From Glandiceps talaboti (Eukaryota > Hemichordata > Enteropneusta > Spengelidae), in NCBI RefSeq assembly GCF_964340395.1, contig NC_135551.1, positions 21,846,003 through 21,893,502 on the forward strand: a stretch of DNA of 47,500 nt, in the 5' to 3' direction. A program made the position numbers and the translations under genes. Of the stretch, positions 23,605-32,532 are shown in pieces; position 1 is the stretch's first letter, and each line of letters opens with the position of its first letter. The notes under the pieces are model-generated. The model saw only the letters and a program-made list of their open reading frames with translations, was not told the origin of the DNA and made no database searches.

Positions 23605-26309
23605 GTTGTTACGGGTCACCCACCACCCAATAATCATCTCCCTCAGTGTTATCATGATTTCGACCTGCTCCTTTACTACTTATGGATAATATTGATCCCC
23701 AATTAACACATACAATGTTCAGTGAATATATTTTTGGTTGTTTGATAAAAAAAGATACTACGGTACTCAAGTTACAGCTAGTGCAACTTCAAATATAATC
23801 ATGACTTTATTACCGTTATGTTACAGATTTGGGAGTTTTACAATGAGAAAAGGGTGTTGAGGACATTTCTTGGTCACAAACAAGCAGTACGAGATGCCTG
23901 TTTTAACAACGATGGAACAAAGTTTTTAAGTGCTGGCTATGATAAATATATCAAGTTGTGGGACACAGAAACAGGTAAGTCTGTTTAATACTTAATTTTA
24001 ATTTTTCTTACATACCTCGGTATTAAAACAGGTTCATAAAGTTGGAACTCCAAATTAATAATATCTGTTGATACACAACACAAGTTTTTTTCTCCATATT
24101 TTGGCAATGTGACTGTTGCCTTACTAATGATAAGCTGAGGATGGTTACTGTTCACCACTAGATGGCGCTGTGACTTTGAGTGACTAAAAGTTTGAGTATC
24201 AGACCAACAAAAGTATGTCTCTCAACTGAATACAATCAAAACTAGTGAGTGTTTCATTTAGACTTTATTTTACCTGTGGTTACCATCAAAATTATAACAT
24301 CGTGAAAAAGTTTTGAAATTTATGCAAGTTTTACCAGATTTAATTCCTCTGTTACTTGGGTTCCCAGACTTTTATCAAAAACACAGTGTACATGTATGCT
24401 AATGTATGTGATTTACATGTTATGTTTTTGTAATGTGTGGTACTGATATAAGCTGGTAAGAACATATCAAGTTCACCAGGTATTTTACCCGGAGTCCCCA
24501 TCAAAAGTATGGTACAATGCAAAGTTTTGAGATCTATGCAAGTTTTGCGAAATTTCACCCCTTTGTTACCCCGGTTCTCTTACTCACAGAAAATCATTGA
24601 AATCATGTGTAATCCTGACAAAATGTGTAAAAAAAAAAAAAAACATGTTTTGTGATTTGACCCCACACAGGGCAATGTATATCAAGATTTACCAATCGTA
24701 AAGTACCGTACTGTATCAAATTTAACCCAGATGAAGAGAAACAGAATTTATTTGTAGCTGGTATGTCAGACAAGAAAATTATACAGGTAGGAACATCTTC
24801 AATTTGTTAACAAAAGTGGCTATCGTATTTATAAAACAAGCAGAAGTAAAGGAATTTGGTCATTTTTACTTGGACTATCTCAATACAAGAATCTACACAG
24901 GTACTGAATTAGTATTCATTATACCACATGCAAGTGTACATGTAGTTGGCACATTCGAACAGAAAACACAGGATTTATACCCTTGTTTATTCTACGTCAT
25001 GACAACACAATTTATCATTCATGTTTAACAGTGGGATGTTACATCAGGTGAAATAGTCCAAGAATACGACAGACATCTTGGTGCTGTCAACACTATCACT
25101 TTTGTGGACGACTACAGACGATTTGTGTCGACGTCAGATGACAAGAGTCTCCGAGTTTGGGAATGGGATATTCCAGTTGATTTCAAATACATAGCGGAAC
25201 CCAGTATGCATTCCATGCCAAGTGTGACACTTAGTCCAAATGGTGAGTACAAACTGATCAAATCTTATTTTTTTATATACTTTTTTGCGATGATGAAGTT
25301 TTTAGGCAAAAATGCTAAGAATCAGATTTGCTATTCATAAAGGGATTGAAGTTCTTGATGAATCCCATTTTCATAAATTCATTAATAATTGTTGAATTAT
25401 TCAAATTACTAGATCTATACATTGTTTCTGTTAATTATAGCAAAATCAGATATGTGCAAAATAAGTATTTAAATTCTCACTGCAATTTGTAGAAAGTGTA
25501 AAACAAAACTTCTGAACAGAGAAATATATATTAAGAATCTTTACACACAAAAAGCATACACAATGGAAGAAATGAAAAAAAAAAAAAAAAAATTGCAAAT
25601 CCACTGCAAAATGCCAAACAATAAAAAAGGAAAGATCGTACATGGATCAGACTGAGAACTTTGTGTCAACCAAGTTGAAGAAGGAGCAAATTTGTAATAT
25701 ACAGTATTTAACCATACCAAAGGGCCACTTAGTGTCTAAATATTTCACTATGCCATATTATAAATAACAAAGGAGTTAGGGAAACCCAACTGTAAACAAT
25801 AGCTAGGTAAATTGACTATGAATCATATATAATCATGTTTACCCAAAACATAATTCTTTTATTCATTTCATTCACAGGTAAATGGCTAGGCTGTCAGTCC
25901 ATGGACAATCAAATTGTAATCTTCTCGGCACAAAACAGATTTAAACTGAACAGAAAGAAAATCTTCAAAGGTCACATGGTAGCTGGTTATGCATGTCAGA
26001 TGGACTTCTCACCAGATATGAAGTAAGTTATAATGTAGATATTACAATGTCTTGTCTACCACATGTAAGCCGAGTTGTTCACATTCAAACCAAAAATATA
26101 GAATTTGTTCCTGGTTTTCCTACATGTACATTCCCCTATGTCATTGTTTCATGGTGCTTGAAATACAATTCTAGAACTTTTTCCACAAGTTTTGGCGTGC
26201 ATTAGTATTTTTATATTGTTTCTCAATACTTGTATTCCTTTAGCAGCAAAATGTTCATGACATACATATTATACATATTTGAACGTATTTCTCAGTCCTC
26301 TGTAGTTGG

Positions 26310-26361
<52 letters not shown>

Positions 26362-26653
26362 GTGTGTATATGGTAGGGCTTTATCCCTACTTGTCACCAA
26401 TTCCTTTAAGTGAAGTCAGGTTTTTGGTGCTGATTTTCCACTTTCCTCACAGTATCCCTTTATGATTCATTCCAGCTATGTAGTTTCTGGAGATGCTGAC
26501 GGCAAACTTAACATTTGGGACTGGAAGAGTACCAAACTGTACAGCAAACTGAAAGCACATGATGGTGTGTGTATCGGATGCATCTGGCATCTCCATGAGA
26601 CTTCTAAAGTAATCACATGTGGATGGGATGGCCTTATTAAACTCTGGGACTAA
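18793..26653 (+). CDS. CDC40: CDC40/PRP17 pre-mRNA splicing factor, whole coding span (12 coding exons)
   Basis: Exons 18793-18981, 19811-19897, 20387-20516, 21208-21294, 21687-21829, 22273-22369, 23090-23304, 23827-23974, 24671-24786, 25032-25242, 25878-26022 and 26476-26653 join in phase to 1746 nt, 581 aa (human protein 579 aa). The N-terminus ([13 protein letters not shown], acidic serine-rich) and motifs SGYAEPAH-like [34 protein letters not shown] and [14 protein letters not shown] are highly conserved; residues from about 288 to 581 form seven WD40 repeats ending [10 protein letters not shown]. Family role: a nuclear spliceosome component needed for the second catalytic step. Start has A at -3 and G at +4. 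Its left neighbour WASF is divergent; its right neighbour DCLRE1C is convergent. Confidence 0.97.
19340..19465. repeat. TG/TCTG-rich simple repeat in CDC40 intron 1
   Basis: Alternating TG and CTGT runs with interruptions. The open frames it creates on both strands (cysteine/valine-rich or threonine/histidine-rich) are repeat artefacts. Confidence 0.85.
19811..19897 (+). CDS. CDC40: CDC40 exon 2 (residues 64-92)
   Basis: Encodes [22 protein letters not shown], matching the family HLDP..KEV.YNP....MFAPE segment. Acceptor TTGTAG, donor GTCAGT; phase 0 both sides. Confidence 0.95.
20387..20516 (+). CDS. CDC40: CDC40 exon 3 (residues 93-136)
   Basis: Encodes [25 protein letters not shown] and QRRTFTSYG, a near-invariant PRP17 block. 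Acceptor GACAG, donor GTAAGG; phase 0 in, phase 1 out. Confidence 0.95.
21208..21294 (+). CDS. CDC40: CDC40 exon 4 (residues 136-165)
   Basis: Encodes [12 protein letters not shown] and [15 protein letters not shown], matching the family YALDP...YIGSVEEAEK segment. Acceptor TTGACAG, donor GTAAAT; phase 1 both sides. Confidence 0.95.
21687..21829 (+). CDS. CDC40: CDC40 exon 5 (residues 165-212)
   Basis: Encodes RTVFES, a lysine-rich linker and [17 protein letters not shown]. Acceptor AACAG, donor GTAAGT; phase 1 in, phase 0 out. Confidence 0.95.
22273..22369 (+). CDS. CDC40: CDC40 exon 6 (residues 213-245)
   Basis: Encodes [19 protein letters not shown] and [12 protein letters not shown], the charged helix before the WD40 domain. 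Acceptor CTATTAG, donor GTAAGA; phase 0 in, phase 1 out. Confidence 0.95.
23090..23304 (+). CDS. CDC40: CDC40 exon 7 (residues 245-316, first WD40 blade begins)
   Basis: Encodes [32 protein letters not shown] and the first blade [20 protein letters not shown]. Acceptor TTTTCAG, donor GTAAAG; phase 1 in, phase 0 out. Confidence 0.96.
23405..23800. mobile_element. MITE-like dispersed repeat, copy 3 (CDC40 intron 7)
   Basis: Starts AGCTACAATAACTGGAAG and ends, inverted, CAAGTTACAGCTAGTGCAAC, with the internal CAGTATTGAATCACCTGTGG marker. A T21G21 homopolymer pair sits inside it. Confidence 0.7.
23827..23974 (+). CDS. CDC40: CDC40 exon 8 (residues 317-366, WD40 blade 2)
   Basis: Encodes IWEFY (end of blade 1), [20 protein letters not shown] and [10 protein letters not shown]. 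Acceptor TTACAG, donor GTAAGT; phase 0 in, phase 1 out. Confidence 0.96.
24282..24578. repeat. Two direct copies of an 82-bp segment in CDC40 intron 8
   Basis: 24282-24363 and 24496-24578 share CCATCAAAA, AAGTTTTGA, TCTATGCAAGTTTT-like and CTCTGTTACTTGGGTTC-like strings. A related TTTTACCAGGATTCCCCATC occurs at about 19637-19655. Confidence 0.6.
24671..24786 (+). CDS. CDC40: CDC40 exon 9 (residues 366-404, WD40 blade 3)
   Basis: Encodes [20 protein letters not shown] and [14 protein letters not shown]. Acceptor CACACAG, donor GTAGGA; phase 1 in, phase 0 out. Confidence 0.96.
25032..25242 (+). CDS. CDC40: CDC40 exon 10 (residues 405-475, WD40 blade 4 and start of 5)
   Basis: Encodes [40 protein letters not shown] and [19 protein letters not shown], nearly identical to the human protein. 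Acceptor TTAACAG, donor GTGAGT; phase 0 in, phase 1 out. Confidence 0.96.
25878..26022 (+). CDS. CDC40: CDC40 exon 11 (residues 475-523, WD40 blades 5-6)
   Basis: Encodes [40 protein letters not shown]. Acceptor TTCACAG, donor GTAAGT; phase 1 in, phase 2 out. Confidence 0.96.
26308..26362. repeat. (GTT)n microsatellite, CDC40 intron 11
   Basis: About 17 near-perfect GTT units, roughly 110 bp before the last CDC40 exon. Confidence 0.9.
26476..26653 (+). CDS. CDC40: CDC40 exon 12 (residues 523-581, WD40 blades 6-7 and stop)
   Basis: Encodes [28 protein letters not shown] and [13 protein letters not shown], then TAA at 26651-26653. The protein ends at the same WD dipeptide as human CDC40. Acceptor ATTCCAG. 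Confidence 0.96.
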
Positions 26654-28574
26654 AGAGACAAAAGTAAACCTTGCTTCCAATGTACTCTTTTTTCAGTGGT
26701 TTGATTGAAGTAAGAAGGGTACTGTACCCCTCTTGTAATATTCAAGCAGTGTCCCGATGAATTTAAAATTGAAAATAGCAAACCACTGCTGTTATCAAAA
26801 AGACACAAGACTCCAGAGACTAACAGATCATGTAATTTCTTAAAGGCCCACGTCTGATTAGGATAACATTTGGATCAGAAAAACAGTTGTCTGGCAGGGC
26901 TGCATATACACGTAACAAGATGGTCCTGAACAAAAGAATGATCCTTCTGGTAACACCATCACAGATGGAAAAGGTTAGGAGTGATTCTTGGGCCTTTACT
27001 ATCAATAATGGAAAGCTCTGAGTGTAAGAAAAGGAGCTCTATCTCAGCCAGATATTATAATCGTATCGTAATCACCGATCCCTTGGCCATTTTGAAATAA
27101 GCTTGGGAAACAAGTAATTGTTTCAGTTTGTGGATGACATCATAACACTGAGATTTGAAGAGACATGAATACTGTGGTTATGTACAGAAGAATTAGCTAT
27201 ATTTCAGTGAAAAGAAAAGGTAATATTTCTTATCAGATGAGATAGCTGTTTGGGCTTGGGAAAGAGTCTGTGAAAGAAGGCGGCCCATAATTGGAAGCTT
27301 TTGGGTGGGAATGTTAAAACAAGTTTTGAACTAAAAACTGGAACTGAAAGAGTGATATTTTTAGAATCTTTAGCTTTAAATTTAATATTTCTGTTGTATA
27401 CATTTTATTTGTGTCTTCCTAGTGCTTGATTTGAAATGTCAAAGTACTGAGAAAAGTCACTTTATTTAGGGTCGATCGCACAATGTCACACAAGCTCAAC
27501 AAGCGAACTTTGTTCATTTAGGGGTGGGGGTCTGGCGTCAATGTGATTACTGAACTTCATTTTCACACTTTCAAATTTCAAAACTGTCATGCCTTCAGTG
27601 ATAAATTTTACTTGCAAATGTGAGATACAATGCTGGGTTTGCAGTAATATTTTTGATGTGTTAACCTTCATTTCAGTAAACAGGGTCATTAAGTTGGAAC
27701 TTCATGTTTACCATCATGTTTTTACATTGCATCAATCGTAGTGGTGTGGCCGCTACAATTTTCGTCATGGTTTACATCATATATAAACATGTGATGTCAC
27801 ACTTGTGAATGTTCATCTAGGGGGAGAGGAGGGGTTTTGTCTAAACAAACAATGTTGGTTTATTGAGCTTCTGCGACATTGTGTGATCATCCCTTACTGC
27901 ACTGCACTGTTATATTACATCGTTAGCTGTTGTACCTCCTAGCCCTAGTACCGGTAGTATGGAATACTTATCCTGATTATTGATAAAACTGATTCAGGTA
28001 GCTTATGCCCAAAGCTGATATGAAACACTGTATGTTAAATTTACATAATTGCATGTAAATAATAATATGTAAATTATCATATGCCCACTACTCATTTTAA
28101 TATTAACTCCTGTGATCATCTCAGTAACACATGTACATTTACCTAATGACTTCATTTGAATAATGATAATCTGACGAGTTGTCATGGTTATAGGCACTGC
28201 CCACAGTGACCAATCAGGTTATTTGGTGTACATTTTCAGTGCATAATTACCAGCCTAAAAGGATAAGTGTTGGATACGAGGACTTGGAGGTAGGACAGTT
28301 AACAAATACAACAGCACAGTGGACAAGCTAGAGAGATACGGAAACCACATTGCCAGGGAAAAATGTCTGAATCCAAATTATTTCCATTTTTATGAACAAA
28401 TTATATAACAGTTTAATTTCATAGGTGTTTTCCAGATAAAATAACACCTTACAGCAATTTCATGAAAGCCTGAAGAACGTGTATGAAAATGGAACTACTG
28501 CCAGGAAGAAAATAGTTTTGGAAAGAATGAACTTTTTTTGATATGTATAAAAGTATCTACATTTTTAACTAAAG

Positions 28575-28580
28575 AATAAA
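28575..28580 (+). terminator. Candidate CDC40 polyadenylation signal AATAAA
   Basis: The first AATAAA seen after the CDC40 stop, 1.9 kb downstream, followed by a GT-containing stretch. It would make 26654 to about 28600 the 3' UTR; I see no other gene in that stretch. Confidence 0.35.
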
Positions 28581-28600
28581 AGTTTTGTAGAACACTGCTA

Positions 28601-29053
28601 CAAGGTGGTCAACTTTATTGCATGTCAAAAAAAAGATATTTATAAAACAAGTTGAAAAGTCAGATTTCTGACATACTATTGTCAAGACATGACAAAATAA
28701 CCAACAAATGAAGGGTCAAATTAGGCAAAAATTGTGTCTAAAGCTGGACCAGTTGTTGCAACTTTCTTCTATGTTTAGAAATATTTGTCCGGCGTCAGTG
28801 TTTTTGCCAAGGTTGGCTTGACCCAGTAATGGGCCCAGTAACAAAGGGGGAAATCTTGTAAAATTGGTATAGTTTTCCATATATTGTTCCACAATTTTGG
28901 TGCAGAACCATGGTAATATATTTCGTGGGAACTCTTATTGTCCTGAGCTACTCTGACCTGACCTTTCATACATGGTTAGTATGGCTGCCAAAATATTGCT
29001 TACAACATAACTAGCATGCCCATTCATGCCACAGGGTGCAGAGAGTGTGTAAG

Positions 29054-29098
<45 letters not shown>

Positions 29099-31640
29099 TG
29101 TTGTGGTGAAATCAATCGATTGATTAATCAATCAATCAATTACATGCTAGCTGTACCCTGTGTTCATACCACCACAACCATTTGTAACTGATTTATTTGG
29201 ATTGTCAATTATCTAAGGAAAAACCTTGGTTTGGTGTAAAGAGTTTCTTGAGACAGTAACTTATGGACAACACTTAGATTAGCCTAGTCTAGCTGTAGGC
29301 CCTCTCAGACAATTCCGATAACTTAAAAAGTGTCCACAGGTCACATAGTGCCATACGGTGCTGTTGAGGGCAGTACATATAGTCTTCCTTGGCTTTTGTT
29401 TGTTTGTTTGGTAACTTTCCAAGCAAAGATCCGAGGTCTTACTACAAGATTAATATTAGCCAGATTAGCCATGTGATGACATATATGGTACATGCATGAA
29501 CATTATTTGTCTTCATGGGTTGAAACGAGTGAAGTCAGAAATCTAAATTCTGAACCCTTGATAGCCTGTAAAGCATGCTGTGATGGGGCGCCCTCACACA
29601 TCAGTCCACCCCTCTCAGAGAAGCCGATGAGGGTGAAATGACATGACGTATCTTAGTCTAAACCCTTGATTATTCAAGATGAACACTGGTACCAATTGCA
29701 GTATCACGTTTGAATATCTCATACAACAACACAAAACAGTCAGGGTGAAAGGTCAGTCAATTAATTACAAAATTCCTGACAATTTATTCACATAAATCAC
29801 ATTATAAAACAAATACTTTTGATGTGAAAGTTTCTAAAATTTGGAAATAAGACATTGGAAAGTTTTCTGTACAATTGATTGTCCATGTGGCAATTACTAA
29901 AATTTGTACAAATTATAGAAAAGTTGTAAATTTCATTTTTAGCATTTGAAATTGATTTGACTGCATTTGCTCCAATGTAATAATATGCTATTTTAATATA
30001 CTATATATCTAATATTTGATATAAATCAATCAATCTTTTTTATATAAATCAATATACCAACCTTGGTATATTGTGATGTAATCATATCGCAGTAGTACAA
30101 TATGTTAATATATATAAGTTGGTCGAGATATTTCTAGGGGAATAAATCATAATCTTATTTTTACTGTAAAACTCCAATTATCCAAATTGTTTGGTTGTCC
30201 AAACATGTATCATGTTCCCCTAAGATTTCATTGTTCAATATATACAAGTTCTATTGTACTTCATGTATGTTTGAATACAGAATTGTTGAGCAAATGGCTG
30301 AGTGTTGATAGGATGTAGTTGAAATCAATCAGTGAAGGTCCAAAGCTAAATACAAAACATGAATTAATATCAATAAGGGTGAATAACAATTATTTACATT
30401 GCACTGTACATCCATAAACAGAGAACAGTTCAACTGTGAGGTGACAACATCCACTGTTTTGACAATCAATTTAATATACATGTAATACAATGGTGCCAAA
30501 CATAATGAATGGCTAATTAATTAGTTGGCATTTGATAGTGTTTATACTTAATTCAAACACTGTAGATATTTGGTAAACCTTACAAAAAACTTCAAACCTC
30601 AATTCTTCTGGAAATATGTGCAAACTTGTATTATACATCTTTTCAATGATAAACTTTTTTTAAAAAGCTAAATGATCACATACAACCATGTGGAATTTCA
30701 TTTCTTAAGGCTACATGGAAATCCTAAAAAACAGGACAGTTTGTATTGTATTGTATTAAGGTAGAATGTGCCTCTGGGACAAATTTCCCAGAAAATCAAA
30801 GTTCTTCAATTTTCTCCAAAAACTGTCAGTTGTGTATTTTCCCATAGTGTGAACGCAGTATTTGGTGGCCATATTGGATTCTAAAATAACTAAATTTTGA
30901 TGTCATTCAAAACTCTGAATGGTGACCTCTGATTTTTCATTGATTTTAACTGATAATGGGTTGGAGTTTTCTTGAACAAGGTAACAGCAAACGTTTAAAT
31001 AGTTTATTTCCAGGCACATTCTACATAAAACTATCATAACATGACCAGTTTCTACAAGTACATGACAGTCTAATTTATATACAAGTTCCTGTGTAAAGAT
31101 CATAACTGTCCACTGTAGTATGGCTTCTAAGCCACATGCAATATTCTACTTAGAACCGAGAGCCAGAATATTTCTGTTCTACAGGATATTTAGCTCTGAA
31201 ATCATCTTTAGTCAGTGTTTCCAGGCCCTTTGTACCAATTTAAATCATTTGGGTTTCCCTGTTGATATTCTACTGAACTCACAGAGTTCCTTTGTCTACA
31301 TTATGGTGACTGTTCTATTTATATATGAAATAGGATTTGTATTGATAATGAAACATTTAATAATATCTCTTATTTTTTCCAATGATATAGAACACTCTAA
31401 TGTCCCATTCATTGGTATGCTTACTGCTAGACCCCTCGGGCTATTCTGCTCACTGTGAAGGTTACCAAAGGTTGCTATAGTCCGCCTCAGGTGTTCCATC
31501 CTCATATCTATCAGAAGAAAGCCCGAAGTCTAGCAGCTAGAATAATTCATTGGGTGCAAAGCAGGTAGCCATACCATAATAAAATGGGAATGAAAAGTTA
31601 ATTTGAAATGTGAATATTTTGTTTGTATCTGGTGAATAAA
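28601..31640. other. Convergent intergenic region between CDC40 and DCLRE1C
   Basis: No exon with recognisable protein similarity was found on either strand. It holds a fold-back element at 29030-29162, a third copy of a short dispersed repeat (29586-29660) and AT-rich unique sequence. A 112-codon open frame at 31120-31458 has no recognisable features. Confidence 0.6.
29030..29162. mobile_element. Fold-back element with (GATT)n arms
   Basis: Left end CACAGGGTGCAGAG followed by (GATT)n; right arm is (AATC)n followed by the complement of CACAGGGTACAGCTAGC. Flanks TTCATGC and TTCATAC may be a target-site duplication. Confidence 0.65.
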
Positions 31641-31643
31641 TAA

Positions 31644-31649
31644 TTTAAT
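31644..31649 (-). terminator. Candidate DCLRE1C polyadenylation signal ATTAAA
   Basis: TTTAAT on the plus strand is a variant signal 240 nt after the DCLRE1C stop. A canonical AATAAA occurs farther on at 31008-31003. Which is used cannot be told from sequence. Confidence 0.22.
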
Positions 31650-31888
31650 TCTGTTCAATTTCGAGCAGCAATATAAACAAAGTGCAATTCTGATTAAAAT
31701 AATTATCAGCTTTGTAGATCAGATCCATAACAACAATTAAGATGTAGGAGCAGTGAAGTACATTTTTTCCAGTGGCAAGCTGTGGTCAGTAGAGCTGTAT
31801 CCTCAGCCTACATGTATAAGTTACAAATGGTGGCAAAGTACAAGAAGAAAAAACTACAGAAGTGTACAAAGAGCCATCATGGCTAAAA

Positions 31889-32532
31889 TCAAAACTGAAT
31901 TTTCTTTTGTGTAGGTTGAGTAGACTCGACACCATCTCCTTTGGCAAATTTCATCTGAAGGTACTGTAACTGGTCTTTGCTTGGTTTCTTTGTTCCTGGA
32001 GTAGCCTCCACATAAAGCTTTGTTGAATCACAACTATTTTCAGATTCAGATTCTGCTTCAAGTTCCTGACAGCTGGTAACATTAGGATCAGAATCGCTCA
32101 CATTTTGATTAGTAGAGTCTATCTGTTCAACTATCTCTAGATCTTCCAAAGCATCACTGGACGTGGAGAGAACATCACAAAATGTAGTGTCTGATTTGTT
32201 GGAACTTTGACTGAGACCTTGTGAATTCGTAAGGCAGCAACTTTCCTGAGATGAAAAGAGATCTAACTCACTTTCACTATCAGTGCTGTCTGTTGTATAA
32301 CCTTGGGAGTCGCCATGGTATGAATCTGACGTTTGAGATTGTAATTGCTTGTTCACTATGTCTTTATCCATCGCATCGGTCCTTGCATCAGATGATGTTA
32401 CCACGCCAACTCTCTCCAAATTGTCTGATCTGCTTATTTTACTTGGAATTGACACATCATCACCACTACCCCCAACATCGTCATCATCATCACCTTCTCC
32501 AAATAGGTTTGCAAAGCCATCTACCTTCTTGC
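31889..32532 (-). CDS. DCLRE1C: DCLRE1C last exon, acidic SQ-rich tail (residues 382-595)
   Basis: A long exon after acceptor TTTGCAG. Tail is disordered-looking and rich in [22 protein letters not shown], then five SQ dipeptides at 447, 457, 476, 485 and 489, and near the end [16 protein letters not shown], similar to the human Artemis C-terminus (HLQYLYEKLATGES). Stop TGA at 31891-31889. SQ sites are typical ATM/DNA-PKcs targets; actual phosphorylation is inference. Confidence 0.92.

Noticed and set aside
31120-31458. 112-codon plus-strand open frame downstream of DCLRE1C
   Set aside because: No recognisable domain, no splice context, composition like the surrounding AT-rich DNA; the length is not unusual by chance.
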